From: Treponema sp.
GTDB lineage: Bacteria; Spirochaetota; Spirochaetia; Treponematales; Breznakiellaceae
Assembly (NCBI GenBank): GCA_031257695.1
Contig: JAIROB010000205.1
Span: 1-6,826, forward strand
Length of the DNA stretch: 6,826 nucleotides
Direction of reading: 5' to 3'
Part shown: positions 1-5,593 of the stretch, piece after piece
Numbering within the stretch: the first letter of the stretch is position 1
Layout of the letters: each line of letters begins with the position of its first letter
Notes under the pieces: model-generated
What the model saw: the letters and a program-made list of their open reading frames with translations, nothing else
Databases searched by the model: none
What the model was told of the DNA's origin: nothing
Position numbers and translations under genes: made by a program

Positions 1-624
1 AATCCCCTGCTCTCCATACGGCTCCAAACCAGCATCCTGAAAAAGATCTTTCCCGGCAAGGGCCTGGAGGAGCTGGGGATTATCAACGAGGAGGTGGATC
101 GCCTCTCCGCCCTGACCTACCGCATAAACGACTACCTCAGGGACGCGGCGGGCCAGCCGGGGCCCCTGAACATAGCCGCGGCGCTTTCCGAAGTGTCGAC
201 CCGGCTCTGCGGCAGAACTATTGTGGAGGAAAATTCCGCCCCGGACGCGCTGGTCTTTATGGACAGCGAGCGGGCGCGGTCGGTTCTTGAAAACATCCTC
301 CGCAATGCCCTGGAAAGCGGGAGCGCTGAAAACGCCGTGGGCGCTTCCATACAGCGGCGCAGCGGGAACAGCGGTGACAGCAGCGTTGTTGTTGTCAGTA
401 TTTATGACCGGGGCAGGGGCATTGCCGAGGGGGATCTGAAACGGGTCTTTGATCCCTTCTTTACCAGCAAAAGCGCGGGCACCGGGGTCGGGCTTTCCAT
501 CAGCAAACGCTTTGTGGAGGCCGCGGGGGGAACCATAGGCATTGAAAACAGGGACGGGGGCGGGACCCTGGTCTCCATAAGCCTGGCGGAACACAGAAAA
601 AATTCAACGGGAGGAGACGCATGA
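1..624 (+). CDS. Sensor histidine kinase, NtrB/AtoS type, C-terminal part (5' end outside window)
   Basis: The reading frame is open from base 1, so the gene starts upstream; 207 codons are visible. The first residues, NPLLSI, match the sequence that directly follows the phospho-accepting His in the HisKA H-box (H-E-x-x-N-P-L), so that His lies just outside the window. A GHKL ATPase domain follows: N-box NILRNALE (about residues 98-105 of the visible part), G1 box DRGRGI (136-141), F-box FDPFFTSK (150-157) and G2 box GTGVGLSISK (160-169). All ATP-binding boxes look intact. Such kinases autophosphorylate and pass the phosphate to a response regulator. The gene overlaps the next by ATGA, so the two are almost certainly co-transcribed and translationally coupled, and the downstream activator is its expected partner. 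Its sensor region and signal cannot be judged here. Confidence 0.95.
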   Translation, partial: NPLLSIRLQTSILKKIFPGKGLEELGIINEEVDRLSALTYRINDYLRDAAGQPGPLNIAAALSEVSTRLCGRTIVEENSAPDALVFMDSERARSVLENILRNALESGSAENAVGASIQRRSGNSGDSSVVVVSIYDRGRGIAEGDLKRVFDPFFTSKSAGTGVGLSISKRFVEAAGGTIGIENRDGGGTLVSISLAEHRKNSTGGDA

Positions 625-1964
625 AGGTCTTAATTGTAGATGATGAAAGGAATATCCGGGAATCCTTAAAAAAATATTTGAGCCTGGAGCAGATCGATTC
701 GGCGGCCGCGGAAACCGGGGAGTCGGCGATCCGGTTCCTTGAACGGGAAGCCTATGACGCGGTAATACTGGATCTGAAGCTTCCGGGGATAAGCGGGCAG
801 GAAGTGCTCTCCTGGATCAACCGCCGGGGCATCATTTCCCCGGTGATCATGATCTCCGCCCACGGCCAGATCGCCGACGCGGTGGAGGCGCTGAAAGCCG
901 GGGCCAAGGACTATCTGGTAAAGCCCTTTGACCCCGCGGAAATGGTGATACGGCTCCGCAACCTGGTGGAGGACAAACGCCGGGAAAACAGCCTTGAGGC
1001 GGAGAAACGGATGATAGGCGGGGAAAACCACCTCATAGGCGAAAGCGGGGCCATGCGGGAAATTTCGGAGCAGATAAACCGGATAGCGCTTTCCGGCGTT
1101 ACGGCGCTGATCACCGGGGAAAGCGGAGTAGGCAAGGAGATTGTCGCCCGGGAGATACACCGCCGGGGCAAATACGCCCGGGAGCCCTTCGCTGCGATAA
1201 ACATAGGGGGCATCCACGAGGGGCTTATGGAGAGCGAGCTCTTCGGCCACGAAAAGGGCGCCTTTACCGGGGCGCTTGCCCGCAAACAGGGTCTCTTTGA
1301 AGTGGCGGGCCGGGGCAGCATATTCCTGGACGAGATTGGGGAAATGCCCATGCCCCTGCAGGTAAAGCTGCTGCGGGTGCTGCAGGAACGGAAGATCCGC
1401 CGCCTGGGGGGAAACGACGACATTCCGGTGAACGCCCGGATCATCTCCGCCACCAACCGGGACATAGAGACCCTGGTCAGGGAGGGCAAATTTCGGGAGG
1501 ACCTGTACTACCGGCTCAACGTGTTCCGGCTGGCCATACCGCCCCTGCGGGACCGGACGGAGGACATACCCCTGCTGGCGGAATATTTGTTGAAAAAGCT
1601 CAGTTTCCGCATGGGGCGACCCAACCCGAAGCTCCGCCCGGACGCGATGAAAAAGCTCCAGGACTACCCCTTTCCGGGCAATGTCCGGGAACTGGAAAAC
1701 GTGCTGGAACGGGCCCTGATTTACCGGGAAAGCGGGGACATTGAAGCGGGAGACATCGATATATGCCGGCCCGGATTGACCGTGGCGCCGGGCGCCGGGG
1801 GCGAAAACACGGTTGCGGCGCCGTCCCTGGAAAGCATTGAGCGGGAAGCCATACGGCGGGCGCTGACCCGGAGCGGGGGCAACCGCACCTGGGCGGCGAT
1901 GGAATTGGGGGTGAGCCGGAAGACGGTGATCAATAAAATAAAGATCTACGGGCTGGATCTGTAA
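621..1964 (+). CDS. Sigma-54-dependent response regulator, NtrC/AtoC family
   Basis: A complete 447-residue, three-domain NtrC-type protein. The receiver domain (1-115) has acidic pocket D7-D8, phosphoacceptor D51, S79 and K101. The AAA+ domain (about 138-370) has Walker A GESGVGKE (166-173), an intact GAFTGA sigma-54 contact loop (213-218), Walker B IFLDE (234-238), sensor I ATNRD, arginine-finger region FREDLYYRLN (291-300) and sensor II GNVREL (353-358). A Fis-type helix-turn-helix lies at the C-terminus (about 403-445). With GAFTGA and the ATPase motifs present, it should activate RNA polymerase carrying sigma-54. The ATG start overlaps the kinase stop and has a GGGAGGAG ribosome-binding site 4 bases upstream. 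The next gene downstream has a strong -24/-12 promoter match, making it an obvious candidate target. The family is certain; the signal and targets are inferred. AtoC- or Rrp2-type names would be over-specific. Confidence 0.97.
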   Translation: MKVLIVDDERNIRESLKKYLSLEQIDSAAAETGESAIRFLEREAYDAVILDLKLPGISGQEVLSWINRRGIISPVIMISAHGQIADAVEALKAGAKDYLVKPFDPAEMVIRLRNLVEDKRRENSLEAEKRMIGGENHLIGESGAMREISEQINRIALSGVTALITGESGVGKEIVAREIHRRGKYAREPFAAINIGGIHEGLMESELFGHEKGAFTGALARKQGLFEVAGRGSIFLDEIGEMPMPLQVKLLRVLQERKIRRLGGNDDIPVNARIISATNRDIETLVREGKFREDLYYRLNVFRLAIPPLRDRTEDIPLLAEYLLKKLSFRMGRPNPKLRPDAMKKLQDYPFPGNVRELENVLERALIYRESGDIEAGDIDICRPGLTVAPGAGGENTVAAPSLESIEREAIRRALTRSGGNRTWAAMELGVSRKTVINKIKIYGLDL

Positions 1965-1983
1965 TATTTTATATACGCCCTAT

Positions 1984-2095
1984 ACTGAAAAAAATATGAG
2001 ATTTCATACAGACAGGACGGTCCTTTTCAGTTTGGGGCCGCCCTAAAAGATTTATTTCCTTACGATACAACGAATTATCCGTCCTTTCAGATTTG
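1984..2095. promoter_or_regulatory. Possible activator-binding repeats upstream of the sigma-factor promoter
   Basis: Several small repeats lie between the activator gene and the sigma-54 promoter. An inverted pair ACTGAAAA (1984-1991) / TTTTCAGT (2024-2031) is present. So is a perfect 11-bp palindrome, AGGAC-G-GTCCT (2014-2024). A direct repeat, GTCCTTTTCAGTTTG (2020-2034) and GTCCTTTCAGATTTG (2081-2095), recurs 61 bp apart. NtrC-type proteins usually bind such sites upstream of their promoters, so these are candidate binding sites. The downstream copy is only about 11 bp from the -24 element, closer than usual. No motif can be assigned to this activator from one sequence. Confidence 0.3.
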
Positions 2096-2106
2096 TTCCG
2101 GGAGCT

Positions 2107-2122
2107 TGGCATAGAATTTGCT
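2107..2122 (+). promoter_or_regulatory. Sigma-54 (RpoN) -24/-12 promoter of the sigma-factor gene
   Basis: The 16-base stretch TGGCATAGAATTTGCT fits the sigma-54 consensus TGGCAYR-N4-TTGCW at every defined position. GG is at 2108-2109 and GC at 2120-2121, with the required 10-bp gap. Transcription should start near A2133. That leaves a 14-base leader that still contains the whole GGAGGA ribosome-binding site (2137-2142) before the ATG at 2147. A sigma-70-like reading overlaps it (TTGGCA at 2106-2111, 17-bp spacer, TACTAT at 2129-2134), but its start near 2141 would remove the ribosome-binding site. Confidence 0.82.
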
Positions 2123-2146
2123 GTACTATACTATGCGGAGGACATC

Positions 2147-2974
2147 ATGGATAAAGACATGCAAAATTACTACGGCCAGATCAAGAAGATCCCCCTTTTG
2201 AGTTTTGAGGAAGAATTGGAGCTGTCCAGGCGGATACAGCAGGGGGATGAGGCGGCCCGCAAACGGCTGATTGAGGCTAACCTGCGGCTGGCGGTCAAGA
2301 TTGCCCAGGCGTACAAATCGGCGGACGTGCCTTTCATGGATATTGTTCAGGAAGGAAACCTCGCCCTGATCCACGCCGCCGAAAAGTACGATCACCGGAA
2401 ACAGGTCCGGTTTTCCACCTACGCGGCCTGGTGGATACGCCAGTTTATCGTCCGGTTCCTGTTCGCCAAGCGCCGGACGATCCGCCTGCCCCTGCGGAAG
2501 GAACAACTGCTCAGGAGGGCGCAGCGATCCTACCATATTCTCAGCCAGCGCCTGACGCGCAAGCCCAGCAGCAAAGAAATTGCCGCGGACATTGGGGCGA
2601 GCGAGGAGGAGATCGAATCCCTCTTTCAAATGAGCGGCGCCCTTGTTTCCCTGGATGTGAGAGCCGGAAACGACGAATCAAGCGCCCTGGTGGATCTGCA
2701 GGAGGATTACACCTACAGCCCGGAGCGGACCCTTATGAAGAAGTCCTCCCGCGCGGCGGCGATTCGCTTTATGGATCATCTCAAGGACAGGGAAAAGCGG
2801 ATCCTCATGTACCGGTATCCCTTTAACGGCAGCGAGGCCTATACCCTGAAAAACATTGGTGACAAGATGGGCCTGTCCGCAGAGACGGTCCGGCAGATTG
2901 AAATCCGGGCGCTGAAAAAAATGCGGGTCTCTGCGGACGAGCTGCGGAAGTGCATTTACGTGGAAGCAATGTAG
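2147..2974 (+). CDS. Alternative RNA polymerase sigma factor, sigma-70 family group 2 (RpoS/RpoD-like)
   Basis: 275 residues from the ATG at 2147, chosen because GGAGGA (2137-2142) lies 4 bases upstream; a TTG in frame at 2093 would start before the predicted transcription start. There is no region 1.1. Region 1.2 covers about 7-34. Region 2 includes core-binding DIVQEGNLALIHAAEKYD (65-82) and the -10 segment FSTYAAWWIRQFIVR (89-103) followed by RTIRLP (110-115). Region 3 is about 116-190. Region 4 holds the -35 helix-turn-helix NIGDKMGLSAETVRQIEIRALKKMR (236-260). The size and lack of region 1.1 fit a non-essential group-2 sigma rather than the housekeeping one; no RpoH box is evident. Where RpoD has Thr in RQAITR, this protein has Val (RQFIVR), so its -10 preference may differ. 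Regulation is probably by sigma-54 and the activator just upstream. Its regulon is unknown. Confidence 0.93.
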   Translation: MDKDMQNYYGQIKKIPLLSFEEELELSRRIQQGDEAARKRLIEANLRLAVKIAQAYKSADVPFMDIVQEGNLALIHAAEKYDHRKQVRFSTYAAWWIRQFIVRFLFAKRRTIRLPLRKEQLLRRAQRSYHILSQRLTRKPSSKEIAADIGASEEEIESLFQMSGALVSLDVRAGNDESSALVDLQEDYTYSPERTLMKKSSRAAAIRFMDHLKDREKRILMYRYPFNGSEAYTLKNIGDKMGLSAETVRQIEIRALKKMRVSADELRKCIYVEAM

Positions 2975-3028
2975 CAGCCCCCCCATGGACCCAAGTTGGG
3001 TTAGCGGGGCTGCGCTACAACTGAGTTA

Positions 3029-3165
3029 GGGGGAGGCAGCGGAACTCGCTTGCCGCCCGCTCGTTCGAAGCACGGACATTACTGTCCGTGTGAGGTAAGT
3101 ATTAACCACATTGCTTTGCAATGTGTGCTCAAATGCGGGCGGCAAGCGATTCCGCTGCATCCCCC
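3029..3165. repeat. 137-bp inverted repeat with two internal perfect hairpins (cloverleaf-like)
   Basis: Left arm 3029-3060 (32 nt) and right arm 3135-3165 (31 nt) are reverse complements apart from one mismatch and one extra base; both contain the GCTTGCCGCCCGC core or its complement. Between them are two perfect 8-bp hairpins: CACGGACA-TTAC-TGTCCGTG (3071-3090) and CACATTGC-TTT-GCAATGTG (3107-3125). The result folds as a three-way junction. It resembles a non-autonomous or REP-type element rather than a gene. Its position 490 bp upstream of a RAYT-like gene is suggestive, but no link is shown. Confidence 0.85.
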
Positions 3166-3175
3166 TTTCAGGCTT

Positions 3176-3376
3176 TGTTTGTGCGCAGCCCCGTGCCGGG
3201 TAGGGGTCCATGGGGGGGACTTGGGCGCGGGGACTTGGTTTTTTTTACCGATGCCCCACTACACAGTGTTTGTGCGCCCCCAGAAACCGCTTGCGCGGTA
3301 ATCAGAAAGTCTGGGGGTCCATGGGGGGCTTGGGCCGCGGGGCTTTTGTTTTTTATCACCCGGCAAAAGCCCCGCG
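3176..3376. repeat. Degenerate tandem repeat with GGGTCCATGGGGGG motif and a terminator-like stem
   Basis: Two units about 91-111 bp apart share GTTTGTGCGC followed by a C-run (3176 and 3267). They also share GGGGTCCATGGGGGG, then CTTGGGC, GCGGGG and a T-rich run ending in ACC (3203-3249 and 3314-3360). The second unit ends in a perfect 13-bp stem, CGCGGGGCTTTTG (3336-3348) with CAAAAGCCCCGCG (3364-3376). A small hairpin, GGCCC-CCTAT-GGGCC (3382-3396), follows. This looks like an eroded local duplication of a structured repeat. The 13-bp stem could slow or stop transcription but has no T-tract after it. Confidence 0.6.
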
Positions 3377-3428
3377 CCACAGGCCCCCTATGGGCCCCTA
3401 CGCAGCACGGGGACGTCCGGAACAAAGG

Positions 3429-3551
3429 CGGGGGGCGGCGGAGTCTGCCTGGCCGAACGTCTCTGGAATTCCCCGCTGGAGGAGACCCGCTGGGGCTCCG
3501 CAAGCGGATTCTACAGGCAAGTGAGCGCCGGGCATACTCCGCCGCCCCCCG
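3429..3551. repeat. Second long inverted repeat, 123 bp
   Basis: Arms 3429-3444 (CGGGGGGCGGCGGAGT) and 3536-3551 pair perfectly over 16 bp. Pairing extends inward, with mismatches, to 3453 and 3527. The enclosed 73 bases contain weaker pairings, GTCTC/GAGAC (3459-3463 with 3482-3486) and CCGCT/AGCGG (3487-3491 with 3503-3507). The plan, one long GC stem enclosing two smaller stems, is the same as at 3029-3165, although the sequences differ. Confidence 0.7.
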
Positions 3552-3599
3552 TTTTGGTCTATATGCGTCCCCGCTAACCTTATTCGGCCCCATAGGGGG

Positions 3600-3654
3600 G
3601 TGACTTTTGTCACTGCGACTAAAGCAAAACAGCGTTTTGCCCCCGTATAGGGGG
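3600..3654. promoter_or_regulatory. Three consecutive hairpins abutting the RAYT-like start codon
   Basis: Perfect small hairpins lie in series: GTGAC-TTTT-GTCAC (3600-3613), GCAAAAC-AGC-GTTTTGC (3624-3640) and CCCCC-GTATA-GGGGG (3640-3654, sharing C3640). The last ends one base before the ATG at 3656. Its GGGGG arm is the only purine-rich candidate ribosome-binding site and would be sequestered in the stem. Low or conditional translation of the gene is a reasonable inference. Confidence 0.5.
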
Positions 3655-3655
3655 T

Positions 3656-4123
3656 ATGAGACAGAAACGTATATTAGCGCAGGGGGTGTGGTATGAGATA
3701 CGCTCCCAAATCAACAACCGGGAGCAGATCCTCAGCTTGCCCAGGGCCGCCGCTCTCTTTTCCGGGGTTTTTCGGGAAACTACGCTCCGCTTCGCTTTCG
3801 AGGTCCGGGGCCTCCGGTTTGAGGCGGACCAGCTTAGGTTCTACATCAAGCCGGAGGACGGGCTGGAGCTTCCGGCTATCATGCAGTGGCTGAAACAGAC
3901 CTTCGCCCAGCGGTACAACGCGCTGACGGGAAGGACGGGGCATATCTGGGGGGACCGGTATTGGTCGGCGATTCTGGAGGGAGAGGTTCCGGCGGAGGTG
4001 GGGATGGAGGCGGGGCTTGGGGCCGGGGCGGGGCACAGGGCCAGACCCCGTAGGCGGAAACGGGACCGCAACCCCCGGTTTTCCGCCATTTCCCTCGCTC
4101 CCCGGCTCCCTGCGCCCGGCTAA
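3656..4123 (+). CDS. Small RAYT / Y1-transposase-like protein lacking catalytic motifs
   Basis: 155 residues. Residues 1-105 align by eye with REP-associated tyrosine transposases (TnpA_REP, IS200/IS605 superfamily): an N-terminal VWYEIRSQINNRE in place of YHVTSRGNNR, then IMQWLKQTFAQRYN (75-88) and TGRTGHIWGDRYW (91-103), a hallmark of the family. The metal-binding HUH motif (usually MPNHVHLL) should lie near 57-64, but the sequence there is EADQLRFYI, with no histidines. The helix carrying the catalytic Tyr (YIHLNPVRAGL in typical members) is absent. The last ~50 residues are a low-complexity Gly/Arg/Pro tail. The protein is therefore unlikely to cut DNA and may be a domesticated or decayed DNA-binding derivative. 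I recall similar HUH-less proteins in termite-gut treponemes but cannot check. Structured repeats flank it on both sides. No good ribosome-binding site is seen. Confidence 0.7.
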   Translation: MRQKRILAQGVWYEIRSQINNREQILSLPRAAALFSGVFRETTLRFAFEVRGLRFEADQLRFYIKPEDGLELPAIMQWLKQTFAQRYNALTGRTGHIWGDRYWSAILEGEVPAEVGMEAGLGAGAGHRARPRRRKRDRNPRFSAISLAPRLPAPG

Positions 4124-4255
4124 GCGGGGCCACACCGCCCTGAGCCGCGCCAAATCCCGCTTTCCCGCTGCCTGCAAGATTTTCCAGGGGAAAGATCCGC
4201 CCTCAACGGAGCGCTGGGCCTGAATTGTGGGTCAAGTTGAGCGCAAGCGGGGTTT

Positions 4256-4331
4256 TAGGGGTGGAACCCCTAGGAGAGGGGGTAGCGTAAGACGTGCGAA
4301 GCACGTCTGGAGCGAGGGGGAGACTTCCCCC
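4256..4331. repeat. Array of three perfect hairpins in the methyltransferase leader
   Basis: Three stems occur in tandem: TAGGGGT-GGA-ACCCCTA (4256-4272), AGACGTGC-GAA-GCACGTCT (4290-4308) and GGGGGA-GACT-TCCCCC (4316-4331). An alternative pairing of GAGGGGG (about 4276-4282) with the C-run at 4327-4331 would enclose the middle hairpin, so two folds compete. A GTAG (4282-4285) lies 4 bases before the middle hairpin; a GTAG foot before a hairpin is typical of REP elements recognised by RAYT proteins. The array ends about 50 bases before the downstream start codon, so it may also act as a leader RNA. Repeat origin is more likely than a riboswitch. Confidence 0.6.
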
Positions 4332-4382
4332 TTCTGTGTGGGGGCATTGACAAAGGGCCCGGATGTGGGGGACTGTTGTGCC

Positions 4383-5435
4383 ATGAGTATGACCCCCAAA
4401 GAAGTGGTTCGGGCTGTAACTGCTTTTAAGGAACCCGACCGGCTGCCCCTTTTTATATCCGCCAAGGGCGTTATTCGCCGGCAGCAGGGCATCTCCGTGG
4501 AGCAGCTTTACCATATGCCCCCGGAGGAGCAGGCCCGGTCCGCCGTGGATATAATGCGGCGCTACGGCGGGGACCTTATCAGCGGGGGGTACGACGGGAC
4601 CCTGGCGGTTAAGGCGCTGGGCGGCAATGTGGTGTTTCGGGATAAGGGCGCGCCGGATGTGCTGGACCCTCTGATCAAGGATATTGCGGAGCTGGACAAG
4701 CTCAACCTTGAAGCGATAAAGAAGGATTATTACTATCAGGTTGATTATGAGGTTTCAAAGCAGCTCATCGCCCTGGCGGGGGACGAGTACTTTGTCTCCA
4801 CCGGATTTTGGGGGCCCTTTACCCAGGCGGGGCTGCTCTTTGGAACGGAGCCGCTCATGCGAAAATGCATCAAGGATAAAAACGCGGTCCGCGACCTGCT
4901 GGATTTTTGTCTGGAGCTTCTCAAGATCTCTTCGGAGGATATTATTGACCTTGGCGCGGGGGTAGGATCCATCGCGGATCCCACGGCTTCGAAGGATATG
5001 ATCTCCCGCAGGCTGTTTGAAGATCTTGCCCTGCCCTATCTCAAGAAGGCATACGACTGGTACGGGTCGAAAAACCAGCTTACCACCCTGCACATCTGCG
5101 GCGATATCACCGACCGGCTCGACCTGATGCCGGAGACGGGGGCGGATATCCTTTCCCTGGATTATAAGGTGAGCATGAAAACTGCGGCGGAAATGCTTGG
5201 GGATAAGATGGTCATTGCGGGGAATGCCGACCCGGTGGATGTCATCATGTTGGGCAGCGAAGAAACGGTGCGGAACGCCTACATGAAAATATTAGAGGAA
5301 GTTGAGGGCGTTCCCTACGTGCTGATGGCAGGATGCAGCATACCCGGCAAAACGCCTCTGGCCAATCTCAGGGTGATGCGGGATATTGCGTACCGGACGG
5401 TCCCGCATTACCGCCCGCGGCCTGCAGGGATTTAA
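4383..5435 (+). CDS. URO-D / MtaA-family methyltransferase (corrinoid-type)
   Basis: 350 residues from the ATG at 4383, with GGGGGA (4367-4372) 10 bases upstream; ATG 4389 is also possible. The frame is open further upstream to a GTG at 4227, but that part runs through the hairpin array and is not protein-like. The opening TPKEVVRAVTAFKEPDRLPL (residues 4-23) is characteristic of the uroporphyrinogen decarboxylase fold family. A zinc-binding pattern H237-x-C239 (LHICGD) with C318 (MAGCSIP) matches the MtaA/MtbA/CmuA branch, which moves methyl groups between a corrinoid protein and a thiol or other acceptor, rather than true HemE. Other family features are FWGPFTQAG (142-150), DYKVSMKTA (260-268) and IAGNADP (278-284). 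It is a cytosolic enzyme. No corrinoid protein or substrate-specific methyltransferase is encoded in the window, so the substrate is unknown. A B12 riboswitch lies just beyond its 3' end, pointing toward it. Confidence 0.88.
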   Translation: MSMTPKEVVRAVTAFKEPDRLPLFISAKGVIRRQQGISVEQLYHMPPEEQARSAVDIMRRYGGDLISGGYDGTLAVKALGGNVVFRDKGAPDVLDPLIKDIAELDKLNLEAIKKDYYYQVDYEVSKQLIALAGDEYFVSTGFWGPFTQAGLLFGTEPLMRKCIKDKNAVRDLLDFCLELLKISSEDIIDLGAGVGSIADPTASKDMISRRLFEDLALPYLKKAYDWYGSKNQLTTLHICGDITDRLDLMPETGADILSLDYKVSMKTAAEMLGDKMVIAGNADPVDVIMLGSEETVRNAYMKILEEVEGVPYVLMAGCSIPGKTPLANLRVMRDIAYRTVPHYRPRPAGI

Positions 5436-5438
5436 AAA

Positions 5439-5520
5439 AAACCACGCAGACATAAAGCACACCCGGGAAGGAAGATAACGGAAACCTTGGTGTCCTCTAT
5501 GTCCGTCGTGGTTTATTTTC
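5439..5520 (+). terminator. Inverted repeat with T-rich tail after the methyltransferase gene
   Basis: Arm AAACCACGCAGACATA (5439-5454) pairs with TATGTCCGTCGTGGTTT (5498-5514) through 14 bp, interrupted by a 2/3-base internal loop. TTTATTTTCTTTT follows on the plus strand. It begins three bases after the stop codon. The 43-base loop is long for a classical intrinsic terminator. The arm sequence (CCACGACGGACATAGAGGACAC on the complement) looks like a dispersed intergenic repeat, so it may be a repeat doing the work of a terminator. Confidence 0.5.
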
Positions 5521-5525
5521 TTTTC

Positions 5526-5593
5526 AGAAAAGGGACCCCCGTTCTCCGGAGAATCTACGAGGAGACAGATTCTCTGACAAGAAAACGGGGGCC
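5526..5593 (-). terminator. Composite hairpin, possible terminator of the riboswitch transcript
   Basis: CCCCCGTT (5536-5543) pairs with AACGGGGG (5584-5591). Inside it, GAGAATCT (5549-5556) pairs perfectly with AGATTCTC (5567-5574). Read on the minus strand, the structure is followed by TCCCTTTTCTG, a short T-tract. It would end a minus-strand RNA before the methyltransferase gene. The T-tract is weak, so read-through is plausible. Confidence 0.45.

Larger units (their letters stand above)
2975..3655. other. 681-bp repeat-rich intergenic region without a supportable gene
   Basis: Open frames of 60-160 codons occur on both strands, but they are low-complexity, Pro/Gly/Arg-rich and overlap one another. 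None shows a recognisable domain, and none was found with a convincing ribosome-binding site. Instead the region holds two long inverted repeats, a degenerate tandem duplication and a run of small hairpins, described separately. Just after the sigma stop lie a palindrome ACCCAAGTTGGGT (2989-3001) and an inverted copy of the GGGTCCATGGGGGG motif (2978-2992). No T-tract terminator for the sigma gene is evident. Confidence 0.8.

Noticed and set aside
666..1489. Long minus-strand frames inside the activator gene
   Set aside because: They are shadows of a clearly coding GC-rich gene, without family motifs.
2106..2134. Sigma-70-type promoter TTGGCA, 17-bp spacer, TACTAT before the sigma-factor gene
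   Set aside because: It overlaps the better -24/-12 match, and its start near 2141 would cut off the ribosome-binding site at 2137-2142. Secondary use cannot be excluded.
2093..2146. TTG start extending the sigma factor by 18 residues
   Set aside because: The extension overlaps the sigma-54 promoter and lies before the predicted transcription start; ATG 2147 has a good ribosome-binding site.
3121..3603. 160-codon open frame on the plus strand, and overlapping frames on the minus strand
   Set aside because: They are low-complexity and span inverted and tandem repeats, with no domain and no convincing ribosome-binding site.
4017..4223. 68-codon frame overlapping the RAYT-like gene's end as a frameshifted C-terminus
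   Set aside because: It contains no catalytic-Tyr helix or other family sequence; it is Pro-rich low complexity like the in-frame tail.
4347..4375. TTGACA at 4347-4352 as the -35 of a methyltransferase promoter
   Set aside because: No -10-like sequence lies 16-18 bp downstream; that position is GC-rich.
4227..4382. GTG start extending the methyltransferase by 52 residues
   Set aside because: The added sequence is a translation of the hairpin array, and the family's usual N-terminus begins at about 4383-4389.
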